A stretch of DNA of 64,000 nt from positions 1-64,000 of the forward strand of contig NZ_LFVY01000016.1 in NCBI RefSeq assembly GCF_001050155.1, in the 5' to 3' direction. The stretch comes from Nitratireductor soli. Its GTDB lineage: Bacteria > Pseudomonadota > Alphaproteobacteria > Rhizobiales > Rhizobiaceae. The position numbers and the translations under genes were made by a program. Under the pieces are notes generated by a model. The model did not search any database. It saw only the letters and a list, made by a program, of their open reading frames with translations, and was not told where the DNA came from. Of the stretch, positions 23,306-32,670 are shown piece by piece (position 1 is the first letter of the stretch; each line of letters begins with the position of its first letter).

Positions 23306-24073
23306 ATGAGCGCAGACAGCATCAAGAAGTCCGTTTTCGATGCCAAGCTGGCCGCGCCAGCCCGGCTCGCCGACGCCGTATCCGATGCGATTGCGGCGGC
23401 CCTGCTTGACGGCCGGATCGCGCCCGGCGAGGCGCTGCCTGCCGAAGGCGAGATCGCCAGGGAGTTCGGCGTCTCCAAGCCCATTGCGCGCGAGGCGCTG
23501 CGCCAGCTGACATCCGCCGGTCTCGTCTCCACGCAGCAAGGCAAGGTCGCCCGCGCCAAGGAAATCAACGGCGAACCGCTCGATCGCATCTACGGCTACG
23601 CGGTGCGGTCCAGCCTCGAGCGGCTGCGCGAGGCGAACGAGATGCGACGCGTGGTCGAGACCGGTATCGGGCGGCTCGCCGCGGAGCGCCGGGAGAAGTC
23701 CGGTCTCGTCCTCATGCAACGCGCGCTCGACGAGATGCGGCGCGCCCTGAAGGAGCCGGAAGGGTTCACCGAAGCCGACATCCTTTTCCATCTGGGCATG
23801 GCGCTGGCCACGGGCAACACGATGATCCGTGTCCAGATGGAAGGCATGCGCGCCGTTCAGCGCGAAGTCTCGGAGCTGTTCTCGCGCCGTTCCAACCGGA
23901 CCGACGCCGACTGGAACGCGACAGTCGAGCGTCATCAGCAGATCTACGAGGCGATCGTCGCTGGCGATGCCAACCTCGCGCAGCAGCGCATCGAGATCCA
24001 TTTCGAGGCGGCAGACGTCGCCTCCTTTGAGGTGGCCGACAAGCTTGGCGATGGCAAGGATCGGCGGCGGTGA
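23306..24073 (+). CDS. FadR/GntR-family transcriptional regulator
   Basis: A 255-residue regulator. The winged helix (residues about 15-80) shows ALLDGRIAPGEALPAEGEIA, REFGVSKPIAREALRQLTS and GLVSTQQGKVA; the C-terminal helical FCD domain has DILFHLGMALATGN and ERHQQIYEAIVAGD with conserved Asp/His positions. ATG 23306 follows GGGAGG closely; ATG 23291 with AAGGA upstream is an alternative start five residues longer. The gene opens the plus-strand operon for SDR, lactonase and CUT1 transporter (GTGA overlap with the SDR gene) and faces the dehydratase operon, so it probably controls both. Confidence 0.9.
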   Translation: MSADSIKKSVFDAKLAAPARLADAVSDAIAAALLDGRIAPGEALPAEGEIAREFGVSKPIAREALRQLTSAGLVSTQQGKVARAKEINGEPLDRIYGYAVRSSLERLREANEMRRVVETGIGRLAAERREKSGLVLMQRALDEMRRALKEPEGFTEADILFHLGMALATGNTMIRVQMEGMRAVQREVSELFSRRSNRTDADWNATVERHQQIYEAIVAGDANLAQQRIEIHFEAADVASFEVADKLGDGKDRRR

Positions 24074-24867
24074 GCGTGTTCTTTTCCCTGGCAGGACGCC
24101 GGGGGCTCGTAACTGGCGCCAACTCCGACATCGGCGCGGCGATCGCGCGGGGGTTGGCCGGACAGGGGGCAAACCTCGTCCTGCATCATCTTGCGGCTGC
24201 CGAGGCGACACAGAAGCTGGCCGATGAGGTCCGCAAGCAGGGACGCACCGCAGAGGTGGTGGAAGCCGATTTTCTTGATGTGGATTCCGTCAGCCCGTTT
24301 GCCGGCAAGATCCTGGCCGAGCATGGGTCGATCGATATTCTCGTGTCCTGTACGGCGATCGAGCGCCGAAAGCCCTGGACCGAAGTAAACCCGGCGCATC
24401 TTCAGGTGCATCTTGCCGTCGGAGTGACGGCACTGATGTCGCTGTCGTCGGTGCTGGTGCCTGCGATGTCAAAGCGCGGCTGGGGTCGTGTCGTTGCAAT
24501 CGGCAGCGTGATGGCGTCGCGGCCGCGGGCCGAGACAGTCGCCTATGCGGCTGCGAAATCCGCCCAACTGACGGCCATGCGCGCGGTGGCGCGCGACGTG
24601 GCGCGCCATGGCGTGACGATGAACGTCGTCTCGCCCGGGGCGATCGAAACCGCGCCTCTGGCGCAGCGCTACGCCGATCCGGATTTCCGCGCGGCCGTGA
24701 CAATGAAGATTCCCGCGGCCAGGCCGGGCCGTCCGGACGATGTCGTCGGGCCGGTTCTGATGCTTTGCTCGGATGCCGGCGCCTATGTCACCGGTGTCGA
24801 TATTCCGGTCGACGGCGGTTGGACGATCGGCGATGCGCCGGGCGCGCTTCCCGGAGAGGCGTCATGA
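24070..24867 (+). CDS. SDR-family oxidoreductase
   Basis: A 265-residue classical short-chain dehydrogenase. The cofactor loop is TGANSDIGAAIA, the catalytic residues are Ser in AIGSVMASR and Tyr/Lys in VAYAAAKSA, and the C-terminus VDIPVDGGWTIG is standard. The usual NNAG motif is replaced by SCTAIE. It starts at GTG 24070, overlapping the regulator stop by 4 nt, and its own stop overlaps the lactonase start. Paired with an SMP-30 lactonase and sugar transporter, it most likely oxidises an aldose to the aldonolactone. Confidence 0.9.
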   Translation: MSVFFSLAGRRGLVTGANSDIGAAIARGLAGQGANLVLHHLAAAEATQKLADEVRKQGRTAEVVEADFLDVDSVSPFAGKILAEHGSIDILVSCTAIERRKPWTEVNPAHLQVHLAVGVTALMSLSSVLVPAMSKRGWGRVVAIGSVMASRPRAETVAYAAAKSAQLTAMRAVARDVARHGVTMNVVSPGAIETAPLAQRYADPDFRAAVTMKIPAARPGRPDDVVGPVLMLCSDAGAYVTGVDIPVDGGWTIGDAPGALPGEAS

Positions 24868-25772
24868 GCGGCGCTGCCGAGATCGTTGTCCTGCATGCCG
24901 GCGCCGACATTGTCGGCGAAAGCCCGCTCTGGGATGCCGACAGGAACGCCGTGTGGTGGGTGGATATACCGGGGCACGCAATCCACTGTCGTGATTTTAT
25001 CACCGGCGGGGTGACGAGCGTCGAAACACCCTTCATGCCAGGCGCGCTCGCGCTCGATGGCGAAAGCAATGTGATCGTCGCGGGCGGCTCCGGGTGGCAT
25101 CGCCTTATCGATGGTGGCGCGTTCGAGACGCTGGCTGATACCGGAGATGCATCTTCCGAAATGCGCATGAATGACGGCGCTGTCGATCCGGCCGGCAGGT
25201 TCTGGGCGGGCAGCGTTCCGCTGAAGCCGACGGAGACGCCCTGCGGCCGGCTCTACCGCCTCGATGCCAACGGCGTCTTCGAACTGATCGATGGGCTGCA
25301 CACGCAGAACGGCACCGCGGTCTCGCCCGATGGCAAGACATTCTATCTCGCCGACAGCCATCCGAGGGTCAGCACGATCTGGGCCTTCGATTTCGATGTC
25401 GCGAGCGGCACGCTGGCAAACCGTCGCGTCTTTCACCGACCGGCGCTGGGCCGGCCAGACGGGGCGGCGATAGATGCCCAGGGCTGCTACTGGTTCGCCG
25501 CCATCGACGCCGGACTGATCGTCCGCCTCAACCCGCAGGGACGCGAGATGGGCGCAATCGGGCTGCCTGTTTCGCGCCCGACAAATCTCGGCTTCTGCGG
25601 CGAAGATTTATCGACGCTCGTCATTACCTCGATGGCGATGGGCGCAGAGGGAGAAAAACTGGCCGGCTCGCTGTTGGCCATAAAGCCCGGCGTGAAGGGC
25701 TGGCCTCAGCCTCGAGTGACCTTGCTGCCTGTCATCTCCACGCGGGAGGCGGGCAAGCTGAAGACCGGATGA
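24864..25772 (+). CDS. SMP-30/gluconolactonase (LRE) family protein
   Basis: A 302-residue six-bladed propeller lactonase. Visible family elements are the N-terminal VGESPLWDADRNAVWWVDI carrying the metal Glu, then MRMNDGAVDPAGRFWAGS with the Asn/Asp ligands, and LHTQNGTAVSPDGKTFYLADS. It hydrolyses sugar lactones to aldonates and so links the SDR dehydrogenase to the enolase-superfamily dehydratase. ATG 24864 overlaps the SDR stop (ATGA). The binding-protein gene of the CUT1 transporter follows after 19 nt. Confidence 0.9.
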   Translation: MSGAAEIVVLHAGADIVGESPLWDADRNAVWWVDIPGHAIHCRDFITGGVTSVETPFMPGALALDGESNVIVAGGSGWHRLIDGGAFETLADTGDASSEMRMNDGAVDPAGRFWAGSVPLKPTETPCGRLYRLDANGVFELIDGLHTQNGTAVSPDGKTFYLADSHPRVSTIWAFDFDVASGTLANRRVFHRPALGRPDGAAIDAQGCYWFAAIDAGLIVRLNPQGREMGAIGLPVSRPTNLGFCGEDLSTLVITSMAMGAEGEKLAGSLLAIKPGVKGWPQPRVTLLPVISTREAGKLKTG

Positions 25773-25791
25773 ACCCAAGGGAGGAAATGCC

Positions 25792-27036
25792 ATGAAGTCC
25801 GTGTTGAAAAGCATAACCTTGTCGATGCTCGCGCTGGGAATGATGTCGTCGGCGCTTGCCGCGGCAGAACTCCGCTTCACCGTGTGGACCGGTAACGAAG
25901 CCCATCTCGCCATGCTCAACGGCATAGCGGAGAGCTTCAGGGAAACACATCCCGACGTCACCGTGCGGTTCGAGACGATCCCGGCTGGCGACTACACGCA
26001 GAAGCTGACGTTCCAGCTCGCAGGCGGCAATCCGCCGGATGCCGGCTGGATGATGGAGGACGCCGCCTCCACCTTCGCCAATGCCGGCGTGCTCGAGGAT
26101 CTGGCGCCGACACTGAACGCCGCCGAGGGATACGACCTCGCCGATTTCTCGGAACCGGCGATGGGCCTGTGGGGCGCAGACGGCAAGGTGTGGGGCGTGC
26201 CCTTCTCCACCTCGCCTTTCGTGATCTTTTACAACAAGGACATGTTTGACAAGGCGGGCCTCGAGGATCCGCTGGCGCTTGCCGCCAAGGGCGAGTGGGA
26301 CATGGAGACGTTCCAGGAGGTTGCCAAGGCGCTGGCCGAGGCCACCGGCAAATGGGGTTTCGAGTTCAAGGACGGCCAAGGCTATGACACGCGCATTATG
26401 CACGCGCTGATGCCGCCGATCCGCGCCTATGGCGGGGACGTGTGGGCCAACCAGGAATGCGGTTTCGACAAGCCCGAGGCGATCGCCGCCGTGCAGCAAT
26501 TGCATGACATGACGTTCAAGGACAAATCGATCGTGCCGCCGGGTGAGAACGGCGATTATTTCTCCGGCAATTCGGCGATGACGATCAACCAGATCTCGCG
26601 CGCCTCGCTGATGCCCGATGCCGGCTTCAACTGGGGTATCGCGCCGCTGCCGACGGGACCGGGGGGTGAAGCGCCGGTCATCGGCCAAGCCGCCATCGTC
26701 GTCTTCACGGCAGGACGCCAGAAGGAGCTGGCCGCCGCGTTCGTCGCCCACATGACGAACGAGGCCAATGTCGCGAAAATGGCGCAGTTCTTCCCGCCGG
26801 CGCGCAACAGCGTTCTGTCGAGCGAAGCCTTCACCGCATCCAACAATCTGATCCCCGCGGAACAGATGGAAGTGGTCGGTAACGCCATTGCCAACGGCAA
26901 GGTGCTGCCCAGCCACGAGCGCAGCCCCCAGTTGCTCGCAGCGATGAAGCCGCGCGTCGATGCGCTGTGGCGCGCGGACGCCAATGTCGAAGAATCGCTG
27001 AAGACGGTCTGCGCGGCCATCCAGCCGCTGCTCTAA
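25792..27036 (+). CDS. CUT1 sugar ABC transporter substrate-binding protein
   Basis: A 414-residue extracellular solute-binding protein of family 1. The signal peptide (MKSVLKSITLSMLALGMMSS) is cleaved near ALAAAEL. The mature N-terminus LRFTVWTGNEAHLAMLNGIA and the inner VPFSTSPFVIFYNKDMFDKAGL are typical of sugar-binding proteins. A GGGAGGAAATGCC ribosome site precedes it. It feeds the two permeases and ATPase directly downstream, importing the sugar oxidised by the SDR/lactonase/dehydratase enzymes. Confidence 0.92.
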   Translation: MKSVLKSITLSMLALGMMSSALAAAELRFTVWTGNEAHLAMLNGIAESFRETHPDVTVRFETIPAGDYTQKLTFQLAGGNPPDAGWMMEDAASTFANAGVLEDLAPTLNAAEGYDLADFSEPAMGLWGADGKVWGVPFSTSPFVIFYNKDMFDKAGLEDPLALAAKGEWDMETFQEVAKALAEATGKWGFEFKDGQGYDTRIMHALMPPIRAYGGDVWANQECGFDKPEAIAAVQQLHDMTFKDKSIVPPGENGDYFSGNSAMTINQISRASLMPDAGFNWGIAPLPTGPGGEAPVIGQAAIVVFTAGRQKELAAAFVAHMTNEANVAKMAQFFPPARNSVLSSEAFTASNNLIPAEQMEVVGNAIANGKVLPSHERSPQLLAAMKPRVDALWRADANVEESLKTVCAAIQPLL

Positions 27037-27047
27037 GGGGACCTGGC

Positions 27048-27971
27048 GTGACGAAGCCGGCAACAAGCATGACGGCGCGCGATGAGCGTGCGCCGTGGCT
27101 CACGCTGAAGATGCGCGAGGCGATGGAGGCATGGCTCTTCATCAGCCCCACGCTTGCCGGCTTCCTCATCTTCTTCGTTGGGCCGTTATGCGCGGTCGTA
27201 TGGTACTCGCTGACGGAGTGGAACCTGCTGTCGCAGCAATCCGTCTTTGTCGGCCTCGACAATTACGACGACGCACTCTTCCACAATCTCGACTTCTGGC
27301 AGGTGGTGCGCAACTCGATCGTCTTCGCCATCGGGCTCGTGCCGCTCAACATGGCGCTGGCGCTCGCCCTTGCGCTCGCATTGTCGCGCCGCTTTGCGGG
27401 CGTCGTTTTCTTTCGCACGGTTTTCTTCGCGCCGGTCGTCACCTCAGCCGTGGCCTGGGCGATCGTCTGGAAGTTCCTGCTCCAGGGTGAGGCCGGTTTC
27501 GTCAACCAGATGCTCGCCGGGATCGGCATCCACGGACCGAACTGGCTGCGCGAGCCGGACTGGGCGATGGTCGCCGTGATCGTGACCCGGGTCATCAAGA
27601 TGGTCGGGCTCAACATGATCCTGTACATCGCCGCGCTGCAGGCCATTCCTCGCGACTATGAGGCCGCCGCACGGCTTGAGGGCGCGTCGAACTGGCAGAT
27701 ATTCCGCATGATCACCTGGCCGCTGCTCGGACCGACGACGCTCGTCATCATGGTCATCACCACGATCGGCTCGTTCAAGGTGTTCGACCATATCTACCTG
27801 ATGACCGGAGGCGGTCCGGAGAACGGCACCCTGGTCCTTGCCTTCTATATTTACCAGCAGGGCTTTCAGTTTTTCGACGTCGGCTACGCCTCGGCGCTCG
27901 CCATGATCATGTTCGTGATCGTCATGGGGCTCACCGTCGTGCAACTCGCGCTGCGCCGGAGGGACACGTGA
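27048..27971 (+). CDS. CUT1 sugar ABC transporter permease (MalF-like)
   Basis: A 307-residue permease with an N-terminal polar stretch, the first helix AWLFISPTLAGFLIFFVGPL and an EAA loop DYEAAARLEGASNWQIFRMITWP. The start is GTG 27048, placed by AGGGGA at 27036-27041; in-frame sequence upstream overlaps the binding-protein gene out of frame. It pairs with the permease that begins in its stop codon. Confidence 0.9.
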   Translation: MTKPATSMTARDERAPWLTLKMREAMEAWLFISPTLAGFLIFFVGPLCAVVWYSLTEWNLLSQQSVFVGLDNYDDALFHNLDFWQVVRNSIVFAIGLVPLNMALALALALALSRRFAGVVFFRTVFFAPVVTSAVAWAIVWKFLLQGEAGFVNQMLAGIGIHGPNWLREPDWAMVAVIVTRVIKMVGLNMILYIAALQAIPRDYEAAARLEGASNWQIFRMITWPLLGPTTLVIMVITTIGSFKVFDHIYLMTGGGPENGTLVLAFYIYQQGFQFFDVGYASALAMIMFVIVMGLTVVQLALRRRDT

Positions 27972-28822
27972 TCGGCTCCCTGACCCAGCGCCAGCTTCGG
28001 GCGGTGAAGCAGATTTGCTGGACGCTCGCGCTCTGCGTGGTGGCGATCCCGTTCGTCTTCCCCTTCCTCTGGATGATCTCCTCGGGCCTGAAAGGGCCGT
28101 CCGAGATCTTCGGCCAGCCGAGCCTCATTCCAACGTCGTTCCGCTGGAACAATTACCTCGAAGTCTTCAACTACCAGCCCTTTGCAAGGCAGTATTTCAA
28201 CTCGCTCTATATCGCCGTCACAGTGACATTGCTGACACTCTTCATCTCGTCGCTTGCGGGTTACGCGCTGGCGCGGTTGCGCTTCGCCGGCGCCGCGCTC
28301 GTCGCATTGTTTCTCGTCTCCGCGCTGATGGTGCCGGAGGAGGTGACGATCATCCCGAACTTCTTCCTCATCCGCTGGTTGGGCCTCAGCGACACGCACT
28401 GGCCGCTGATCCTGCTGCCGGTCTTCGGGTCGCAGGGTATCGTGGGCACTTTCTTGATGCGCCAGTATTTCCTGGCTCTGCCCAAGGAACTGGAGGACGC
28501 AGGCAAGATGGACGGACTGTCGCGCTTCGGCGTGTGGTGGCGCATCGCGCTGCCCATGTCGCGCCCGGCGCTCGCGGCAGTGGCCATCATCACCTTTCTC
28601 AATTCGTGGAATCTGTTCCTCGAGCCGCTGATCTTCATCTCGTCGCTCGAAAAGTTCACGCTGCCACTGGCATTGTCGAACTTCACCGATCCCTACGGCT
28701 CGCCGCTCTGGCACTTGCAGCTGGCAGCCACCACGCTTGCCGTCTTGCCCATCCTGATGGTCTACCTGATCGCCCAGCGCCAGATCATCGAGAGCTTCGC
28801 GCTGTCCGGCGTGAAGGGCTGA
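27968..28822 (+). CDS. CUT1 sugar ABC transporter permease (MalG-like)
   Basis: A 284-residue permease with six membrane segments and the EAA loop ELEDAGKMDGLSRFGVWWRIALP. It starts at GTG 27968, overlapping the MalF-like stop by 4 nt, so the two subunits are made in step. The C-terminus QRQIIESFALSGVKG is the characteristic MalG-family ending. Confidence 0.92.
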   Translation: MIGSLTQRQLRAVKQICWTLALCVVAIPFVFPFLWMISSGLKGPSEIFGQPSLIPTSFRWNNYLEVFNYQPFARQYFNSLYIAVTVTLLTLFISSLAGYALARLRFAGAALVALFLVSALMVPEEVTIIPNFFLIRWLGLSDTHWPLILLPVFGSQGIVGTFLMRQYFLALPKELEDAGKMDGLSRFGVWWRIALPMSRPALAAVAIITFLNSWNLFLEPLIFISSLEKFTLPLALSNFTDPYGSPLWHLQLAATTLAVLPILMVYLIAQRQIIESFALSGVKG

Positions 28823-28841
28823 CGGAAACAACGGATACGCC

Positions 28842-29876
28842 ATGTCCAGTCTTACCCTTCGCAACCTCAAGAAGCGCTTCGGCCGTGTCGATGTGATCCG
28901 CGGCGTCACCCTCGACGTCGCCGATGGCGAGTTCGTCGTCTTCGTCGGCCCGTCCGGCTGCGGCAAGTCCACCTTGCTGCGCATGATCTCAGGGCTTGAG
29001 GACGTTACCGATGGCGAGCTGCGCATCGGCAACCGCGTCGTCAACGAGGTACAGCCCGCCAAGCGCGGTGTCGCCATGGTGTTCCAGTCTTACGCGCTCT
29101 ATCCGCACCTGAACGTGCGCGACAATATGGGCTTTGGTCTCAAGGTGCGGAAGGTACCGGCAGCCGAGCGCCAGCAGCGCGTGAGCGAGGCCGCAGCCCT
29201 CCTCAAGCTCGACGCGCTGCTGGACCGCTTCCCGCGCGAACTATCGGGCGGGCAGCGCCAGCGCGTCGCCATTGGCCGGGCGATCGTCGGCCATCCGGAT
29301 GTGTTCCTGTTTGACGAGCCGCTGTCCAATCTCGACGCTGAGCTGCGCGTTCACATGCGCTCGGAGATCGCCGCGCTCCACAAGCGCCTCGGCAACACGA
29401 TGATCTATGTCACCCATGACCAGGTGGAGGCGATGACGCTCGCCGACAAGATCGTTGTGTTGCGTGACGGGCGTATCGAACAGGTCGGAAGCCCTCGCGA
29501 ACTCTATGAGCAGCCCGACAACATCTTCGTGGCACAGTTCATCGGCAGCCCAAAGATGAACATCCTGCCGGCGGGTTCGGCTGCAGGCTTCGGTGCGCAG
29601 CCAGCCGGCGCCGTGAGCGTCGGGGTCCGGCCGGAGCATCTTTCCCTCGTCGCGCCCGAAAAAGGCCAGATCGGCGGAAAGGTCGTGATCTCAGAATATA
29701 CAGGCGCGTCGTCGCTGCTTCACATAAGGCTCGACAGTGGCGAGACCTGCCTCGTCGTTGTGGACGGAGATGCGCCCGAGGCGGATATGAAGGTGGGGCT
29801 GTTGGCCGGCACAGACAATCTGCATCACTTCGATACGGACGGCATGGCGCTCCGCAAGTCTCGCCTGCTGATGTGA
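28842..29876 (+). CDS. CUT1 sugar ABC transporter ATP-binding protein (UgpC/MsmK-like)
   Basis: A 344-residue ATPase with Walker A GPSGCGKST, signature LSGGQRQR, Walker B VFLFDEPLSNLD, and the C-terminal TOBE region beginning near FIGSPKMNILPAG with GVRPEHLSLV. It completes the importer of this operon. The region after it (29877-30082) separates it from a convergent regulator gene; no clear terminator hairpin is visible there. Confidence 0.92.
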   Translation: MSSLTLRNLKKRFGRVDVIRGVTLDVADGEFVVFVGPSGCGKSTLLRMISGLEDVTDGELRIGNRVVNEVQPAKRGVAMVFQSYALYPHLNVRDNMGFGLKVRKVPAAERQQRVSEAAALLKLDALLDRFPRELSGGQRQRVAIGRAIVGHPDVFLFDEPLSNLDAELRVHMRSEIAALHKRLGNTMIYVTHDQVEAMTLADKIVVLRDGRIEQVGSPRELYEQPDNIFVAQFIGSPKMNILPAGSAAGFGAQPAGAVSVGVRPEHLSLVAPEKGQIGGKVVISEYTGASSLLHIRLDSGETCLVVVDGDAPEADMKVGLLAGTDNLHHFDTDGMALRKSRLLM

Positions 29877-30082
29877 GGTGTTCGGTATTGCTCCACTTCC
29901 CGGACGGGTTGAGGTGCCGTGCTTGGAACGGATCTTAACGGGTGGTCCGGGAGGACATCCACAAGCGTCAGAAGAACGAAGCGCAGTATGAATTGCCTGA
30001 ACGACGGCGACTGACCATTCTGATTCCCACTTTTGCCGGAATTGCTCTGAATCCGGGCAAGTCGATCCACTGAAACCGTGTC

Positions 30083-30865
30083 TCAAGCGTTCCCGTCAAA
30101 ATAGAGAAGGTTGTCGCGAAATGCGGCATCGAGCCTGCTCATGAAGCCCTCCGCGCAGTTCATGTGTTCGGCCGATATCTTGCCCACCGCCGCCCGATCC
30201 TCCCGTCGATAGGCCTCGATCAAGTCGTGGTGGCTTTGGGTGTTGTGCTTGCCAAAGGCATCGCGCGCGTCGTTCTCGTCCCGGCGGAATTCGACAAGGT
30301 CGCGCAATATGCCGTTGATGAAGCGGCAGATAAACACCAGGAAGGGATTGTCGCAGCTCTCGCAGAGAATATCGTGAAAATCGACTTCAAGCCGCCGCGC
30401 CGTCGCGCGGTCCCCGGCGGCGCGAGCTTTCTGGCAGCGCGCGACATTGTCTTCCATGCGCTGGAACTGGTCTTCGGTGAGCTTGCCCACGACGCTTTCG
30501 GCAAGCGTCACTTCCACCGTGCGTCGGACGGCATAGACTTGTTGGAAGTCGAGGTCGAGGAAATGCAGGTAGGTGCGCAATTGCTGCGTCGATGATTCGA
30601 TCGACACCGCCTGGACCTGCGCGCCACCGTTCGGTCCAGTCTGCATCTTCACCAGACCGCCGACCTCCAGCGCCTTGAGCGCTTCGCGGACGGTGCCCTT
30701 GGAGCAGCCATAATGTTCGACGAGCGTGCGCTCGTTGGGCAACCTCTCGCCGGGCTTCAGCCGGTCGCGCGCGATCCAATGGCGCAAATCGTCGGCAATG
30801 AGGTTGGACAGTTTCGGCCGCTGGAAGCGCCTGGATTTCGGACCGGTCGCGGTATCAGCATTCAT
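30083..30865 (-). CDS. FadR/GntR-family transcriptional regulator
   Basis: A 260-residue regulator. The winged helix shows WIARDRLKPGERLPNERTLV, EHYGCSKGTVREALKALEV and GLVKMQTGPNGGAQV; the FCD domain has LEVDFHDILCESCDNP and THHDLI-like QSHHDLIEAYRRED with His/Asp ligand positions. I choose ATG 30865, which overlaps the end of the M81 gene by 11 nt; the in-frame codon at 30925 lies further inside that gene. It is co-transcribed with the M81 peptidase and divergent from the LIV-type transporter, whose promoter carries an 18-bp palindrome that it may bind. Confidence 0.88.
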   Translation of the reverse strand: MNADTATGPKSRRFQRPKLSNLIADDLRHWIARDRLKPGERLPNERTLVEHYGCSKGTVREALKALEVGGLVKMQTGPNGGAQVQAVSIESSTQQLRTYLHFLDLDFQQVYAVRRTVEVTLAESVVGKLTEDQFQRMEDNVARCQKARAAGDRATARRLEVDFHDILCESCDNPFLVFICRFINGILRDLVEFRRDENDARDAFGKHNTQSHHDLIEAYRREDRAAVGKISAEHMNCAEGFMSRLDAAFRDNLLYFDGNA

Positions 30866-32363
30866 TCTGGGCCATGCTTTCTCCGAACGCGGCTTCGCGG
30901 TCGAGCGGGTAGATTGGACGGGCAAGGTGCTTGAACGCGAACAGACCGAGCTTGGAACTGGTTACGCCGGCGCTGCCGCATTCGATCACCGTCCGCGCCA
31001 TTGGTTCGAAGACGGGACGACAGTACATACGGGATTTCAATATTAGATAACGGCTTGCCGCCGGGTCCAGTCCCGCGCAGGCAAAAACACCCTTGTCCCA
31101 CGGTTCCTGCGGCAACTCGCTGACGAGAATGCTCGCCCATTCCGTTTCGAGAACGGCAACGCGCCCCATCGAGCAGCGCATTCCGGTATAGGTCGGCCCG
31201 CTGATCACATAGTCGCCATCGCCGACATGGGTCACGGTGCCGGTGAGGCTCAGCGGCATGTTGGCCGCGCCGATCGCGCTCAGATCGTGCCGGTTGCCGA
31301 CAGACACGGTGATCTCGGCGCCGACACCGACCATCGCCATTGCGGCGACGGCGTCGGGATCCGCAATCGGCCCGGCAAGAACGCCCGAAAGGCCTTGTTT
31401 CTGAGCTTCCTCGATAACATCCATAACATCGCATGTGCCACCCGACATGCAGTTGTCCCCATGGTCCAGAAGCAAAACCGGCCCGTGGCCGGGTCCTTCG
31501 GCACTGCGCTTGGCGGTTGTGATCGAGGTGGCCAGCGTCTCCTCGCGGTATGTGAACTCCTCACGTCGCCGCCATGCCATGTCGGCAAACCGGTCTGCGA
31601 CCCGCCGCGCGAGATTGTCGGTGTCGGCGACGACGACCACCGACACCCCGGCTTCGGCGATGTCAGCGATGGGGAAGCCGCCGAATATCGTCACTGCCTG
31701 CACGCCCGGCTCTGATTCAGAACGCCGCGCCGCCTTGACGAGATCGCTCATGACGCCGGACTGCGTCGTGTTCATTTTCAACGTTTGGGCAAGGATCGGC
31801 GGATGCCGCCATGCCAGCGCAGGCCTTTCTCCGCCATCGAGAATATCACCCATCAACTGCGCGACATGCGCGCCGGTTTCACGCATGTCCACATGCGGGT
31901 AAGTCTTGAAGCCAACGATCACATCCGCAGCCCCGATCATGGCCTCGGTGATGTTGCCGTGGAGATCGAGGGCAACGCCGATCGGGACGCCCGGAACGAT
32001 CGCGCGCAGCCGCCTCAGCAGTTCGCCCTCTCCATCATCGAAGGTGCGGGTTGCCATGGCGCCGTGCAGATCGAGAAGGATTGCGTCGCACCCCTTCCGC
32101 ACGGCATCGACGATCGGCTGGTGCAGGGCCTCATAGGCATCGTCCTCGACCGGACCCGACGGGTTGGCGAGCGCGAAAACCGGCGTGACGATCTCCGCAT
32201 CCCGCGCCCGCGCAAAGTCGATGAATGCACCCATGGCCGTTGCCGAGCCTTCCGCGGCTGCCAGCGCATCGGCATCCCATTTCGGGTTGAACGCGCCCAA
32301 CGGCGTCCGCACCGGCGAAAACGTGTTGGTCTCGTGGTTCACCCGGGCAATGACGATGCGCAC
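30855..32363 (-). CDS. M81-family metallopeptidase (microcystinase MlrC-like)
   Basis: A 502-residue M81-family enzyme. The N-terminus RIVIARVNHETNTFSPVRTP is the family hallmark, with metal-ligand candidates in AILLDLHGAM, VALDLHGNI and LLLDHGDNCMSGGTCD. MlrC-type proteins hydrolyse peptide or amide bonds in degradation products of cyclic peptides and related small molecules. The gene begins about 300 bp from the divergent amide-type transporter and shares a control region with it. A role cleaving an imported amide or small peptide fits, with the amidase at 37236-38606 as a second hydrolase. Confidence 0.88.
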   Translation of the reverse strand: MRIVIARVNHETNTFSPVRTPLGAFNPKWDADALAAAEGSATAMGAFIDFARARDAEIVTPVFALANPSGPVEDDAYEALHQPIVDAVRKGCDAILLDLHGAMATRTFDDGEGELLRRLRAIVPGVPIGVALDLHGNITEAMIGAADVIVGFKTYPHVDMRETGAHVAQLMGDILDGGERPALAWRHPPILAQTLKMNTTQSGVMSDLVKAARRSESEPGVQAVTIFGGFPIADIAEAGVSVVVVADTDNLARRVADRFADMAWRRREEFTYREETLATSITTAKRSAEGPGHGPVLLLDHGDNCMSGGTCDVMDVIEEAQKQGLSGVLAGPIADPDAVAAMAMVGVGAEITVSVGNRHDLSAIGAANMPLSLTGTVTHVGDGDYVISGPTYTGMRCSMGRVAVLETEWASILVSELPQEPWDKGVFACAGLDPAASRYLILKSRMYCRPVFEPMARTVIECGSAGVTSSKLGLFAFKHLARPIYPLDREAAFGESMAQNEC

Positions 32364-32475
32364 CTACGTCTCCTCTGTATCTGCGTTTCTACCGCGGCAC
32401 CCGGTTCCGTTCAGGGCGCGCGGCACCTTGGGCTCCCGAAGCCCGGACCTTCGTCGATTGATGGCCACAATCGAA

Positions 32476-32522
32476 TTGACAAGGCCAGATTCGTGCCTTT
32501 AATATATTTATACGTATAAATA
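32476..32522 (+). promoter_or_regulatory. Promoter of the amide transporter operon with 18-bp operator
   Basis: TTGACA (32476-32481) is followed after 18 bp by TAATAT (32500-32505), a good sigma-70 pair. The perfect palindrome TATTTATACGTATAAATA (32505-32522) begins at the -10 and covers the expected start site. Such placement is typical of a repressor site. The likely repressor is the GntR protein at 30083-30865. Confidence 0.7.
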
Positions 32523-32670
32523 CTATAGACAAGCGGGAACCTTGGGACAAGCAGTGAAATCCGACCCGCAACCAGACAGCGGCCAGCCGCCGAGGCTGGA
32601 ACGCTAAGGGGAGCATGGGCCGGCCGACAAGCCTCCGGGAAAGGCCGACCAAACAGGGAGAGAGACTTTC

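Noticed and set aside
25732-27066. A 444-residue minus-strand open frame opposite the CUT1 binding-protein gene
   Set aside because: The plus strand has a signal peptide, ribosome site and family motifs; the minus frame has none.
29877-30082. Possible terminator or insertion scar after the CUT1 ATPase gene
   Set aside because: I found no hairpin with a U-tract and no frame with transposase motifs.
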